From positions 186,001 to 250,000 of the forward strand of contig NZ_JABAIJ010000006.1 of NCBI RefSeq assembly GCF_012641435.1: 64,000 nucleotides of DNA. The letters are read 5' to 3'. The position numbers and the translations under genes are program-made. Below, piece after piece: positions 1 to 8,799 of this stretch. The notes under the pieces are model-generated. The model was not told the origin of the DNA and made no database searches. It worked only from the letters and a program-made list of their open reading frames with translations. The DNA is from Rhizobium sp. P38BS-XIX. GTDB taxonomy: Bacteria > Pseudomonadota > Alphaproteobacteria > Rhizobiales > Rhizobiaceae. Each line of letters starts with the position of its first letter. Within the stretch, counting starts at the first letter, position 1.

Positions 1-1077
1 CAGTTCGGTCTCCGAGAAATCGAACTTCCGTGTCCGGATCTTTTCGGCGTAGTGCCGCCAATCCCAAGGCATGACCTCGTGATTGCGGCCCTCTTCGGCG
101 ATCAGCGCGGCAATATCCTGCTCTTCCTCTGCAGCGCGTGCGGCGGCTTTCTTCCACACGGTCATGAGCAGGTCGTTGACGGCTTCAGGCGTCTTTGCCA
201 TGGTGTTGTCGAGCTTGAGCTCGGCGAAGTTGCCGTAGCCGAGCAGTTTCGCCTTCTCGGCACGCAGCGCCAGCGTCTCGCGAATGATCTCGCGATTATC
301 GCTCTTGCCGCCATTGGCACCGCGCGCGACCCAGGCGTTGAAAGCCTGCTCGCGCAGATCGCGACGCGCCGAGGACGTCAAAAATGGCTCGATGATCGAG
401 CGCGATAGGGTGACGGCGTATTTGCCCTCTTCGCCGCGTTCGCGTGCCGCAGCAGCCATCGCATCGCGCAGGAAGTCCGGAAGGCCGGCAAGATCGGCCT
501 CGTCCGACAGAAGGAGTGCCCAGCTCTTTTCATCGGCCAGCACGTTTTGGCCGAACTGCGCGCCGAGACCGGCCAGTTTTTCATTGATCGCGGACAAACG
601 CTCCTGCTCCGCTTTCGGCAGCTTGGCACCCGCTTTGACGAAGCCCTTCCAGTGCCGCTCGAGCACGCGGGTTTCCTCAAGCGTCAGCCCAAGCCCGTCA
701 CGGCCCTCCCAGAGCGCATCAAGCCGAGAAAACAGCGCCGCATTCGTGCCGATCTTCGAATAGTGCCGCGACATCTTCGGGGCGATCTCACGTTCCAGCC
801 CCTGGATCGTCTCGTTGGTGTGGGCGCCGGCCTTGTTCCAGAACAGCGCCGAAACGCGCGAAAGCTCGTCGCCGGCGATTTCGAGCGCAGTCACCGTATT
901 GGTGAAGGTCGGCTTCTCGCTGTTGCCGGCAATCGCATCGATCTCCGCCTCGTGCGCGGCAAGCGCTGCATCGAAAGCCGAGGCGAAATCACCATCCTTC
1001 ACCGCGTCGAAGCGCGGTAGCCCCTGATGTCCGGTCCATTCGACGAGTGCTGGATTGACGGAGGTTTGGGAAGACAT
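1..1077 (-). CDS. M3 family peptidase (oligopeptidase A / dipeptidyl carboxypeptidase type), partial
   Basis: The 359 visible codons are the N-terminal half of a zinc metallopeptidase of the thimet oligopeptidase family, which degrades short peptides in the cytoplasm. The protein begins MSSQTSVNPALVEWTGHQGL and continues through the mostly helical region typical of the family, with recognisable stretches such as ALFSRLDALW and FNAWVARGANGG. The frame is open to the left edge. The catalytic HEXXH motif lies in the missing C-terminal half, so activity cannot be judged here. The ATG at 1077 is the first in frame. The gene stands alone on the minus strand, upstream of a LysE exporter that is transcribed in the same direction. 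Family assignment is firm; the choice between Dcp and PrlC type is not. Confidence 0.85.
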   Translation of the reverse strand, partial: MSSQTSVNPALVEWTGHQGLPRFDAVKDGDFASAFDAALAAHEAEIDAIAGNSEKPTFTNTVTALEIAGDELSRVSALFWNKAGAHTNETIQGLEREIAPKMSRHYSKIGTNAALFSRLDALWEGRDGLGLTLEETRVLERHWKGFVKAGAKLPKAEQERLSAINEKLAGLGAQFGQNVLADEKSWALLLSDEADLAGLPDFLRDAMAAAARERGEEGKYAVTLSRSIIEPFLTSSARRDLREQAFNAWVARGANGGKSDNREIIRETLALRAEKAKLLGYGNFAELKLDNTMAKTPEAVNDLLMTVWKKAAARAAEEEQDIAALIAEEGRNHEVMPWDWRHYAEKIRTRKFDFSETEL

Positions 1078-1175
1078 GCGGGGCATCCTTTCGACAGTCA
1101 GCTGATCGAAGCACGATATAAGTCTGGCTCCCGCAGATTGGTATGGCGGGGCAGAATAAAATCGCCAAGGGGCGG

Positions 1176-1817
1176 TCAGGCCCTGCGTAAGCCAAGCAGA
1201 CCTGGGGTGGCGTGCCAGAGCGCCTGGGCCGCAAAGCCCATGAAGAGCACGCCGGAGCAGCGCACGATCAACCGCTCATGCGCACGGTAGAACCGCCGCA
1301 CCGCGCTTGCGCCAATAATGCCGACCAGGATCAAGTCAGCCGTTATGAAGCCGGCGAACGAAATGACAAGCAGCAGCGGCAGCGCGCCGAAGGTCAACGC
1401 GTTGGCGGATCCGGCCACCAAAGCGGTGAAGGTCGCGAGCGCCACCGGATATCCCTTCGGATTGGTGACGCCGAAAATCAGGCCGCGGCGAAACGGGCGG
1501 TCGACGTTGACGAGCGACTTGCCGTCACCCTTCGGCTTGGCCGTAACTGCGCTCCAGCCAATCCAGGCGAGATAGAGGCCGCACAACAGCCCCAGGAGAT
1601 CAAAGACAAATGTACCGATGGTCCTGGCGCCGACAATGGCGACGAGCGCAAGCGTGGACCAGACGAGATCGCCCAACAGATGCCCGCTGACAAAAAACGC
1701 GCCCGCCTTGCGCCCCTGCCCTGCGCCGATGCCGAGCAGCGCCAGGAAGGCGGGGCCGGGAATGAGGACATAGAACATCGCCGCCAGAAAGGCGCCGACA
1801 ACAAGCGATTGCGTCAT
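1176..1817 (-). CDS. LysE/RhtB family amino-acid exporter
   Basis: This is a 213-residue inner-membrane protein with about six hydrophobic segments. It carries the LysE/RhtB family signature near the N-terminus (LIPGPAFLALLGIGAGQGRK) and the loop GVTNPKGYPVALATF, which matches the conserved NPK segment of the family. Such proteins export amino acids or small derivatives; the substrate cannot be read from the sequence. It is divergent from a MarR-type regulator starting 162 bases away, which makes that regulator a plausible controller (inference). The length is normal for the family. A second LysE-family gene lies about 3 kb downstream and is clearly different in sequence. Confidence 0.85.
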   Translation of the reverse strand: MTQSLVVGAFLAAMFYVLIPGPAFLALLGIGAGQGRKAGAFFVSGHLLGDLVWSTLALVAIVGARTIGTFVFDLLGLLCGLYLAWIGWSAVTAKPKGDGKSLVNVDRPFRRGLIFGVTNPKGYPVALATFTALVAGSANALTFGALPLLLVISFAGFITADLILVGIIGASAVRRFYRAHERLIVRCSGVLFMGFAAQALWHATPGLLGLRRA

Positions 1818-1956
1818 GGTGGGAGTTCCTGCTGCGGATCGCCCAAGAGTAGCAATCGGCGGAGTCCGGTCAAGTCGTCGTTCGTTTTATCACCGAACAA
1901 GCGTTGTATTCATGGGTTTAAACCAATAAGAACGTAGCCCGGGGCCCAAAAACTAA

Positions 1957-1978
1957 AAGCGTAGGTAGGGAAACGCTT
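1957..1978. promoter_or_regulatory. Inverted repeat before the MarR gene, possible operator
   Basis: AAGCGT, ten bases, then ACGCTT lie directly before the ATG of the MarR gene and span its ribosome-binding region (GTAGGTAGGG). A second palindrome, GGTTTAAACC, lies at 1915-1924. MarR proteins usually bind such dyads in the shared promoter region of divergent genes. This is inference from position and symmetry only. Confidence 0.35.
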
Positions 1979-2461
1979 ATGAATAGCAGGATTAATACGG
2001 ATTCGCTCGCGTTCCTTGTGAGCGATTGCGCCCGACTAATCAGATCTGCCTTCGAGCGACGAATCGTTGCCGCCGGGCTCGGCCTGACGGCTGGCGAAGC
2101 GCGGACGCTGATGCAGGTCGCCGCCATCAATGGCAGCCGGCAGCTGGACATCGCCTCCCGGATGGGGCTGGAGCCGATGACGGTCAGCGCTTTTCTCGAT
2201 AAGCTGCAGGCTCGCGGCCTGATCGAACGTCAGCCGGATCCGCTCGATCGGCGCGCCAAGCGCATCGTGCTTTCCGAAGCGGCGGACGCCAAGCTGAAGC
2301 AGATCGACAAGGAAGTCTGCGAAGTCGAACGCAACGCCACGCAAGGCTTCGACCAGGAAATGCAGACCCAGCTACACGATACGCTTTGCGTCTTCCGCAG
2401 CAATCTGCAGAACTCGGAGCTTCCAGCCGAAATCGAACGCGACCTTCGGCCGGTGGACTGA
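1979..2461 (+). CDS. MarR family transcriptional regulator
   Basis: This 160-residue protein has the size and winged-helix layout of MarR repressors. The recognition region reads RQLDIASRMGLEPMTVSAFLDKLQARGLIERQPDPLDRRAKRIVLS when read in pieces: helix-turn-helix at about residues 55-80, then the DxRAKR wing at about 88-93. It would bind DNA as a dimer and release it on binding a small ligand. It is divergent from the LysE-type exporter, so it may control export of a toxic or surplus metabolite (inference). Its 3' end faces argG, and a shared hairpin terminator lies between them. Confidence 0.88.
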   Translation: MNSRINTDSLAFLVSDCARLIRSAFERRIVAAGLGLTAGEARTLMQVAAINGSRQLDIASRMGLEPMTVSAFLDKLQARGLIERQPDPLDRRAKRIVLSEAADAKLKQIDKEVCEVERNATQGFDQEMQTQLHDTLCVFRSNLQNSELPAEIERDLRPVD

Positions 2462-2499
2462 TCGCCACCGATTGGTCAAAGGCGAAAATGACCCATGAA

Positions 2500-2530
2500 A
2501 AGCCCGCTTCCGGTGACCGGAAGCGGGCTT
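2500..2530. terminator. Strong bidirectional terminator between marR and argG
   Basis: A perfect 14-bp stem (AAGCCCGCTTCCGG paired with CCGGAAGCGGGCTT) has a TGA loop. The minus-strand side is followed by CTTTTCATG and the plus-strand side by CTTCTTGC. It sits between two convergent genes and can serve both; the T-run favours argG. Confidence 0.8.
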
Positions 2531-2548
2531 CTTGCATTCTGATGGCGT

Positions 2549-3772
2549 TTACTTCGACAGATTGCGCTTGCCGAGCGTGCGCAGGCGCAGCGCGTTGAGC
2601 TTGATGAAGCCGGCCGCATCCTTTTGGTCGTAGGCGCCCTGGTCGTCTTCGAATGTAACCAGCTTGTCGGAATAGAGCGACTTCGGGCTTTCGCGGCCGA
2701 TGGTCATGACATTGCCCTTGTAGAGCTTCAGCGTGACTTCGCCCTCGACATGCTCCTGGCTCTTGTCGATAAGAGCCTGCAGCATTTCGCGCTCCGGCGA
2801 GAACCAGAAGCCGTAGTAGATAAGCTCGGCATAACGCGGCATCAGCTCGTCCTTGAGGTGCGCGGCACCACGGTCGAGCGTGATGGATTCGATGGCGCGA
2901 TGCGCCGCAAGCAGGATCGTGCCGCCGGGCGTTTCGTAAACGCCGCGCGACTTCATGCCCACGTAACGGTTCTCGACGAGATCGAGACGGCCGATGCCGT
3001 TGTCGCGACCATATTCGTTCAGCTTCGCAAGCAGCGTCGCCGGGCTCAGGCGCTCGCCATTGATCGAAACGGCATCGCCCTTTTCAAAGCCGACCTTGAT
3101 GATGGTGGCCTTGTCGGGAGCGGCTTCCGGCGAGATCGTGCGCATATGCACATATTCCGGAGCTTCCTGTGCCGGGTCTTCCAGAACCTTGCCTTCGGAA
3201 GAGGAGTGCAGCAGGTTGGCGTCGACGGAGAATGGCGCTTCGCCCTTCTTGTCCTTGGCGACCGGGATCTGGTGCTTCTCGGCGAATTCGAGCAGGTCGG
3301 TACGGCTCTTGAACGACCAGTCGCGCCAGGGGGCGATGATCTTGATGTCCGGGTTCAAGGCATAGGCCGAAAGCTCGAAGCGAACCTGGTCGTTGCCCTT
3401 GCCGGTCGCGCCATGCGCGATGGCATCGGCGCCGGTCTTCTTGGCGATCTCGATCAGGTGCTTGGAAATCAGCGGACGTGCGATCGAGGTGCCGAGCAGA
3501 TAGACGCCTTCATAAACGGCATTGGCACGGAACATCGGAAAGACGAAATCGCGCACGAATTCTTCGCGCACGTCCTCGATATAGATTTCCTTGATCCCGA
3601 GCAGCTCGGCCTTCTTGCGTGCCGGCTCCAGCTCTTCGCCCTGGCCGAGATCGGCGGTGAAGGTTACGACTTCGGCGCCCAGCTCCGTCTGGAGCCACTT
3701 CAGGATAATCGAGGTGTCGAGACCACCGGAATAGGCGAGAACGACTTTCTTCACGTCTTTATGTGATGCCAT
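2549..3772 (-). CDS. argG: Argininosuccinate synthase
   Basis: It joins citrulline and aspartate with ATP to form argininosuccinate, the penultimate step of arginine synthesis, in the cytoplasm. The 407-residue protein starts MASHKDVKKVVLAYSGGLDT, which contains the ATP-pyrophosphatase loop AYSGGLDTS. Further conserved segments are TADLGQGEE, AHGATGKGNDQVRFE and VGMKSRGVYETPGGTIL. The frame is open 14 codons further upstream, but the ATG at 3772 gives the length and N-terminus usual for rhizobial ArgG. It is a single-gene transcript ending at the hairpin shared with the MarR gene. No arginine-responsive site was recognised upstream. Confidence 0.98.
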   Translation of the reverse strand: MASHKDVKKVVLAYSGGLDTSIILKWLQTELGAEVVTFTADLGQGEELEPARKKAELLGIKEIYIEDVREEFVRDFVFPMFRANAVYEGVYLLGTSIARPLISKHLIEIAKKTGADAIAHGATGKGNDQVRFELSAYALNPDIKIIAPWRDWSFKSRTDLLEFAEKHQIPVAKDKKGEAPFSVDANLLHSSSEGKVLEDPAQEAPEYVHMRTISPEAAPDKATIIKVGFEKGDAVSINGERLSPATLLAKLNEYGRDNGIGRLDLVENRYVGMKSRGVYETPGGTILLAAHRAIESITLDRGAAHLKDELMPRYAELIYYGFWFSPEREMLQALIDKSQEHVEGEVTLKLYKGNVMTIGRESPKSLYSDKLVTFEDDQGAYDQKDAAGFIKLNALRLRTLGKRNLSK

Positions 3773-3951
3773 GATGAGTTCCGTTTCAAGGCGAGCCAGG
3801 GGAAAGGCCCGCAAATCTGTGTCGCGAAACTTTTAGCGAGATTATCGTGAGGCGCAAGGGGAAGCGCGGCCTGGTGCTTCGCGCGGGTTTGACACCTCCT
3901 CGCAAAGCGCCATATTCGGCGGCGAGAACGCAATGCCTGGAGGGCAAGCCT

Positions 3952-4806
3952 TTGACCGATATTCAAGCTATTTTCAAGAAATCCAATGTTGCCGTCATCA
4001 CCGGAGGCGCATCCGGCATCGGCCTCGCTGCCGCGAAGTATTTCGCCTCGCTTGGCATGAGCGTCGCGATCGCCGATCTCGGCGGTGACCGGCTGGCACA
4101 GGCCGCAGCAGATCTCAAGGCAATCGCCGGTGAGGAACATGTCCTTGCCGTCGAAACCGACGTCTCCAGCAAGGACGCGCTGGAAGCATTGGAACGCACC
4201 GTGCATCAGCGCTTCGGCCGCGTGCATGTGTTGATGAACAATGCCGGCATCGGCCCGGAAACCTCGATCTTCAGCGCGCAGTCGGGCTGGGACGCAATTC
4301 TCGGCGTCAATCTCCTCGGCGTCATCAACGGCACGCGCACTTTCGGCCCGGGCATGCTGGCCCATGGCGAACCCGGCCTGATCATCAATACCGGCTCGAA
4401 GCAGGGCATCACCACGCCGCCCGGCAATCCGGCCTACAATGTCTCCAAGGCCGGCGTAAAAGTCTTCACCGAAGCGCTTGAGCATGAGTTGCGCAACACG
4501 CAGGGTTCGAAGATCTCGGCGCATCTTCTCATTCCCGGATTCGTCTATACCGGCCTGACCAAGGGCGATCGTGCCGAAAAGCCCGCTGCCGCCTGGACGC
4601 CGGAGCAGACAGTCGAGTTCATGGTCGAAAGTCTGAAGAAGGGCGATTTCTACATTCTCTGCCCCGATAACGATGTTGCCCGCCCCACGGACGAGCGCCG
4701 CATGCTGTGGGCAGCCGGCGATATCGTCGAAAACCGGCCGCCGCTGTCGCGCTGGCATCCCGACTATGCCGATCAATTCAAGGCCTTCCTTGAAAAGAAG
4801 GATTGA
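3952..4806 (+). CDS. Short-chain dehydrogenase/reductase (SDR), TTG start
   Basis: This is a classical SDR oxidoreductase of about 284 residues that uses NAD or NADP. With the proposed start it shows the cofactor loop TGGASGIG at residues 17-24, NNAGIG at 96-101, a serine at about 149 and the catalytic YNVSK at 162-166. The substrate is unknown. The frame is open from 3847, but that upstream stretch is not SDR-like. A TTG at 3952 lies 7 bases after a strong Shine-Dalgarno sequence (GGAGGG, 3939-3944), and the SDR fold begins right after it, so TTG is preferred. A LysE exporter gene follows 65 bases downstream on the same strand. Confidence 0.88.
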   Translation: MTDIQAIFKKSNVAVITGGASGIGLAAAKYFASLGMSVAIADLGGDRLAQAAADLKAIAGEEHVLAVETDVSSKDALEALERTVHQRFGRVHVLMNNAGIGPETSIFSAQSGWDAILGVNLLGVINGTRTFGPGMLAHGEPGLIINTGSKQGITTPPGNPAYNVSKAGVKVFTEALEHELRNTQGSKISAHLLIPGFVYTGLTKGDRAEKPAAAWTPEQTVEFMVESLKKGDFYILCPDNDVARPTDERRMLWAAGDIVENRPPLSRWHPDYADQFKAFLEKKD

Positions 4807-4871
4807 TTTGCAATCAACCGAAAGCCGGATAAGAACGGACAGCCCTCCAATCCGGCTTTCGGAGCATACCC

Positions 4872-5513
4872 GTGGACTTCATACCCAGCCTGCCGACCCT
4901 TCTTGCGTTTTCCGCAGCAAGCCTGCTGCTGGCAATGACGCCTGGTCCCGACATGACCTTGTCGATCAGCCGCGCCATGGCACAAGGCAAAAAGGCGGCA
5001 CTCTTCGTGGTGCTCGGCACGACACTCGGCGTCGTCGTCCACACATGCCTGGTGGCATTCGGCATATCAGCCCTGATTACGGCCTCTCCCATAGCCTTCA
5101 CGATCCTGAAAACCGGCGGCGCCGCCTATCTCCTGTGGTTGGCGGTACAGGCGATCCGTTTCGGCTCGAGCCTTTCGGTCAAGAAGGTCGATGCCGTCAG
5201 CGGCACGCCGCTGTCCAACATCTCCAACGGCTTCTGGGTCAACCTTCTGAACCCCAAGGTCATCATCTTCTTCATGACCTTCCTGCCGCAGTTCGTGACC
5301 GCCGGTGACCCCGCCGTCACGCAGAAGCTGCTGTTTCTCGGATTCTTCTTCATCGTCATCGGCATGCCGGTGAACACGCTCGTCGTTCTGGCGGCTGACG
5401 GTCTGTCGGCATGGCTGCAGAGAAACCGTGGTGTGATGCGCGGCCTCGACTATGCCTTCGCCGGCGTCTTTTCGATATTCGCGGTGAAGATCTTCTTCAC
5501 TCAGTCTCGCTGA
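4872..5513 (+). CDS. LysE/RhtB family amino-acid exporter, GTG start
   Basis: This 213-residue membrane protein has about six hydrophobic segments. The N-terminal signature is LLAMTPGPDMTLSISRAMAQ and the mid-protein NPK motif is NLLNPKVIIFFMTFLPQF, both diagnostic of the family. It probably exports an amino acid such as threonine or homoserine, but the substrate is not determined. The start is GTG at 4872, preceded by CGGAG. It may share a transcript with the SDR gene upstream. Its last 17 bases overlap the end of a convergent small membrane-protein gene. Confidence 0.87.
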   Translation: MDFIPSLPTLLAFSAASLLLAMTPGPDMTLSISRAMAQGKKAALFVVLGTTLGVVVHTCLVAFGISALITASPIAFTILKTGGAAYLLWLAVQAIRFGSSLSVKKVDAVSGTPLSNISNGFWVNLLNPKVIIFFMTFLPQFVTAGDPAVTQKLLFLGFFFIVIGMPVNTLVVLAADGLSAWLQRNRGVMRGLDYAFAGVFSIFAVKIFFTQSR

Positions 5514-5925
5514 GAACGCGGCAGCGACCGGCAAACCGTCCGGCGATCCACCAATAGACGGTGGCGCTACCCGCACCGAGGAAGGCGAAGCAGACCGCAA
5601 TCGTGATCAGATTGAGGGTATGGGGCCTTTCAATTCCGCCTGAAATCAGGATGGAAGCAACGGCGGAGAGAATGGCGCCGAAAATTGCGTATCCATACCA
5701 GCGACGCATGCCACGCCATTCCAGTATCGGGATCACGACCAGCGTCGGGAGGATGCTGACGATCATTGCCACCTTGGTCAGTGCGATCGTCAGAACGAAG
5801 AGTTCGGGTGCCGCCGTCTCCGGCACCGTCCACGCCGCCACGGATGCCAGGACGAAGCCCATCAGAGCACAAGCAGCGACATAGCCCCACAGGAGGCGTA
5901 TCGGCTTGCGCAGTCCGACGAGCAT
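5497..5925 (-). CDS. Small four-helix membrane protein, unknown function
   Basis: This is a 142-residue protein with four hydrophobic stretches (around ACALMGFVLASVAAW, VAMIVSILPTLVVIPIL, GYAIFGAILSAVASILI and IAVCFAFLGAGSATVYWW) and a short basic C-terminus. I do not recognise a family. A TTG start at 5934 is possible, but ATG at 5925 has GAGGA nine bases upstream. The gene begins a few bases after the rlmN stop, so the two are probably co-transcribed. It overlaps the convergent LysE gene by 17 bases. Real coding is supported by the hydrophobic pattern and the tight coupling to rlmN. Confidence 0.7.
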   Translation of the reverse strand: MLVGLRKPIRLLWGYVAACALMGFVLASVAAWTVPETAAPELFVLTIALTKVAMIVSILPTLVVIPILEWRGMRRWYGYAIFGAILSAVASILISGGIERPHTLNLITIAVCFAFLGAGSATVYWWIAGRFAGRCRVLSETE

Positions 5926-5930
5926 CAATC

Positions 5931-7166
5931 TCAATCCTCGCCGTGATTGGCGATCATCATCGCTTCGAAAGCCAACCGCTCCGTCTTGCGCATGCGCTCC
6001 GATTCCGACTTCAGCTGACCGCAGGCGGCGAGAATGTCACGCCCGCGGGGCGTGCGGATCGGAGAGGCGTAGCCGGCCGAATTGATGAAATCGGCGAATT
6101 TTTCGATGTGCTCCCAATCCGAACACTGGTAGTTCGTACCCGGCCAGGGATTGAAGGGGATCAGGTTGATCTTGGCCGGAACGCCCTTCAAGAGCTGGAT
6201 CAGACCTTTCGCATCTTCGAGGCTATCGTTGACGCCCTTCAGCATCACATATTCGAAGGTGATGCGGCGAGCATTCGAGAGACCCGGATAGGCGCGGCAA
6301 GCGTCCATCAGTTCCTTCAACGGATACTTCTTGTTGATCGGCACGAGCATGTCGCGCAGGTCGTCGCGGACGGCATGCAGCGAGATCGCCAGCATGACGC
6401 CGATCTCCTCGCCGGTACGGTAGATTTCCGGCACGACGCCCGAGGTCGAGAGAGTGATACGGCGCTTCGAAAGCGACAGGCCATCGCCATCGGAGGCAAT
6501 CAGAAGCGCCGTCTTCACGCTGTCGAAATTATAAAGCGGCTCGCCCATGCCCATCATGACGATGTTGCTGACCTTGCGGCCTTCAGCAGGCATGATTGTG
6601 CCCTGCGGCGCTTCGCGATCCGGGAAGTCGCCAAGCCGGTCGCGCGCCAGAAGCAGCTGCGACAGGATTTCTTCCGCCGTCAGGTTGCGCACGAGCCGCT
6701 GCGTCCCGGTGTGACAGAAGGAACAGGTGAGCGAACAGCCGACCTGGCTGGAAATGCAAAGCGTGCCGCGGCCTTCTTCCGGAATGTAGACGGTCTCGAC
6801 TTCGACAGGACGGCCGGCGCCGCGCGGCGGATAGCGCAGCAGCCACTTGCGGGTGCCGTCGTTGGAAACCTGCTCCTCGACGATCTCCGGCCGCGCGATG
6901 GTGAAATGCGTCTTCAGCATTTCGCGCATGTCCTTCGAGACATTCGCCATGGCATCGAAATCGGAGACGCCGCGCACGTAGATCCAGTTCCAAAGCTGGG
7001 CAACGCGCATCTTGATCTGCTTGTCGGCGACGCCCTTTTCCTTCAGCGCTGCGCCCATTTCTTCGCGCGTGAGGCCGATCAGCGACGGCTTCGGCGATAG
7101 CTCGACCGGCTGCGATACGGGCATCGGCTTGAGCCGGGAGGGGGTTATGACATCGGTGGCGGACAT
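5931..7166 (-). CDS. rlmN: Dual-specificity 23S rRNA/tRNA A-C2 methyltransferase RlmN
   Basis: This radical-SAM enzyme methylates C2 of A2503 in 23S rRNA and of A37 in some tRNAs, which improves decoding fidelity. The 411-residue protein has the iron-sulfur motif CSLTCSFCHTG, the GMGEPLYNFD segment, the PRGRDILAACGQL C-terminal region with the methyl-carrying cysteine, and the N-terminal accessory domain containing QLWNWIYVRG. The start ATG at 7166 is followed by an N-terminal stretch of about 30 residues before the conserved region. The frame is open 36 codons further upstream but that sequence is not conserved-looking. The small membrane-protein gene follows at once. Confidence 0.96.
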   Translation of the reverse strand: MSATDVITPSRLKPMPVSQPVELSPKPSLIGLTREEMGAALKEKGVADKQIKMRVAQLWNWIYVRGVSDFDAMANVSKDMREMLKTHFTIARPEIVEEQVSNDGTRKWLLRYPPRGAGRPVEVETVYIPEEGRGTLCISSQVGCSLTCSFCHTGTQRLVRNLTAEEILSQLLLARDRLGDFPDREAPQGTIMPAEGRKVSNIVMMGMGEPLYNFDSVKTALLIASDGDGLSLSKRRITLSTSGVVPEIYRTGEEIGVMLAISLHAVRDDLRDMLVPINKKYPLKELMDACRAYPGLSNARRITFEYVMLKGVNDSLEDAKGLIQLLKGVPAKINLIPFNPWPGTNYQCSDWEHIEKFADFINSAGYASPIRTPRGRDILAACGQLKSESERMRKTERLAFEAMMIANHGED

Positions 7167-7379
7167 AGGATCATTCCAACGGTTCACATCGGCGATGCCG
7201 CAAAAGCTGCGGATGCGGGCAAGGCACGGAAATCTGAAGATATGCGGTGGCGGAACATGCAATCTGCCGCACACCGTCTGTTGGCGCGGCGTTTAGCATT
7301 AATTTCCGCTCTCGTCATCCCTTTCCCTTAAAAGCGAAGTCCGACCCTCTAAAGCGAAACCTTGCGCCTCAAAAGCAAA

Positions 7380-7402
7380 AGGCCGGTCGATATGCCCGGC
7401 CT
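7380..7402 (-). terminator. Terminator of the IalB-family gene
   Basis: On the minus strand AGGCCGGG, an eight-base loop and CCGGCCT form a stem followed by TTTTGCTTTTG. It lies about 60 bases past the stop codon of the ialB-like gene. The 295-base stretch between this gene and rlmN holds no other convincing gene. Confidence 0.75.
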
Positions 7403-7461
7403 CTTCATTGCGGTCGCGGCAGCGGGAGGATCACGTTCGCGTGATCTCTCGGCCCTCGATG

Positions 7462-8010
7462 TTATTTGCAGTTTTCGATCTGCTTCAGCGCTGCGGTCAC
7501 GCCCTTCAGCGAATAGGTATAGGAGGTAGCCGTGCCCTTCTTGGAGGTCGCGGAAACCTTCAGCGAATGACCCGACTTCAGTGCTGCCACCAGGGCGGGT
7601 TCCTGCGCGGCATTCTCAACCCAGGCAGCCTTTTCCTTGGTGAACATCACGAAGGTCTTGTTGTCGATCATGACGTTGACCTTGGAATTATCCTTTAGCG
7701 GATAACCCATCATCGCCTGCGGTTCGTAGGAGATGTTCTGGCCCGGACGCTGCGACACGATGAAGAAGTTATCGCCGTGGTCGATACCGGTCGGCGGCGT
7801 CTTTGTCGTCGGCACGGAGAGGACGTAGCAGACCTTGCCGCCAGCGGACTGATAGGAGTAAGCACCCCATGCGTCGAATTGCTGGATGCGCGAGGGAGCC
7901 GCCGGCGCCGCTGCGGCCGCTGCCTGCGTCTGCTTCTTGGTCTGCGCGGACGCGATGCCTGTTCCGGCCAATACGAGCGAGAGAGCGATTGCGAAGCTTT
8001 TTACAAACAT
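7462..8010 (-). CDS. Invasion-associated locus B (IalB) family secreted protein
   Basis: This 182-residue protein has a signal peptide (MFVKSFAIALSLVLAGTGIASAQ), an Ala/Gln-rich linker, then the IalB-type domain containing FDAWGAYSYQ, KVCYVLS and a C-terminal cysteine (IENCK). It is predicted to be periplasmic. The family was named in Bartonella, but in rhizobia these proteins are widespread and their role is not settled. The ATG at 8010 has GCAGGAAACC directly upstream and places the signal peptide at the N-terminus; the open frame extends 18 codons further upstream. The gene is monocistronic and ends at the hairpin near 7390. Confidence 0.85.
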   Translation of the reverse strand: MFVKSFAIALSLVLAGTGIASAQTKKQTQAAAAAAPAAPSRIQQFDAWGAYSYQSAGGKVCYVLSVPTTKTPPTGIDHGDNFFIVSQRPGQNISYEPQAMMGYPLKDNSKVNVMIDNKTFVMFTKEKAAWVENAAQEPALVAALKSGHSLKVSATSKKGTATSYTYSLKGVTAALKQIENCK

Positions 8011-8343
8011 GGTTTCCTGCCGATTTCTTGCGGTCCAGAGCTCATGGCGATCCGATTGACGCACGCCTATGCTCGTGAGCTGCCCTATTTTGACTTTATT
8101 CAGGTTACCAAACCGTCAACGGAGCGCTGCCCGCCACTGGCTCCGTGCCATTTCATTCCAGGTGTTGTGCAGAGTCTGAAACGCATCAGAAGGAATTGGA
8201 AAACCCGGATGGCGAAATACCATCCTACGGGATCGATTTAAGACAGAAAGATTCAGGCAAGAATTTGTCCTCGCTAAAATCAGATCGGCCTCATAAAGGA
8301 CTGGAAAGCCGAAAGGATTCGATCTGCTTCGATCCAATGATAT
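8011..8343. other. 333-base intergenic region, no gene seen
   Basis: This lies between the ialB-like gene and the DUF1232 gene. It must hold the ialB promoter, but I could not identify a convincing -35/-10 pair. Short open frames exist on both strands and none resembles a protein. It is more AT-rich than its surroundings near 8200-8340. Confidence 0.5.
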
Positions 8344-8733
8344 TTAGACCGTTTTCATGGCCTCGGGTTCATTCTCGAGCGCCCTGTCGGCCGCATCGTA
8401 ATGCTGCTGATGGATATGACCCCGGATCAAACTGAAAGCGAGTGTCAGCACGGCGACATCATCCGAATAGCCGATCACGGCAAAAAAGTCGGGAATGATG
8501 TCGATCGGCATGACGAAATACCCGAGCGCGGCCAGCAATATGCCGCGAACGCGCGTCGGTGTTTGCGGGTCGAGCGCGCAATAGAAGGCGGCCACGACAT
8601 CGCGTGAAAAAGGGATATGGCGAGCCGCCTTGCGCAAGGTCGGCCAGAATTTGCTGCGCACCGATTTCTCCTGCTCTTTTTGGGTCTCTTCGTCACCAGG
8701 CATCAGGATTTCCCCGTACTTGATGTCATCCAT
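8344..8733 (-). CDS. YkvA/DUF1232 family membrane-associated protein
   Basis: This 129-residue protein contains the DUF1232 core: RHIPFSRDVVAAFYCALDP, then GILLAALGYFVMPIDIIPDF, then GYSDDVAVLTLAFSLI. The P-x-D-x-I-P-D-F segment is the family signature. The central part is hydrophobic and probably membrane-associated. No biochemical function is established. A GTG at 8742 is in frame, but the ATG at 8733 has AGAGG eight bases upstream and is preferred. The next gene on the same strand (pterin dehydratase) ends 66 bases upstream, so they could share a transcript. Confidence 0.87.
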   Translation of the reverse strand: MDDIKYGEILMPGDEETQKEQEKSVRSKFWPTLRKAARHIPFSRDVVAAFYCALDPQTPTRVRGILLAALGYFVMPIDIIPDFFAVIGYSDDVAVLTLAFSLIRGHIHQQHYDAADRALENEPEAMKTV

Positions 8734-8799
8734 TCCATTCACCTCTATTCCCGCCCGTCATCCGGACCGTGTAAACATATGGTGATCAGCGCAGGCGAT

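Noticed and set aside
8116..8337. A 73-codon minus-strand frame between ialB and DUF1232
   Set aside because: No ribosome-binding site, no domain, and composition typical of a random frame.
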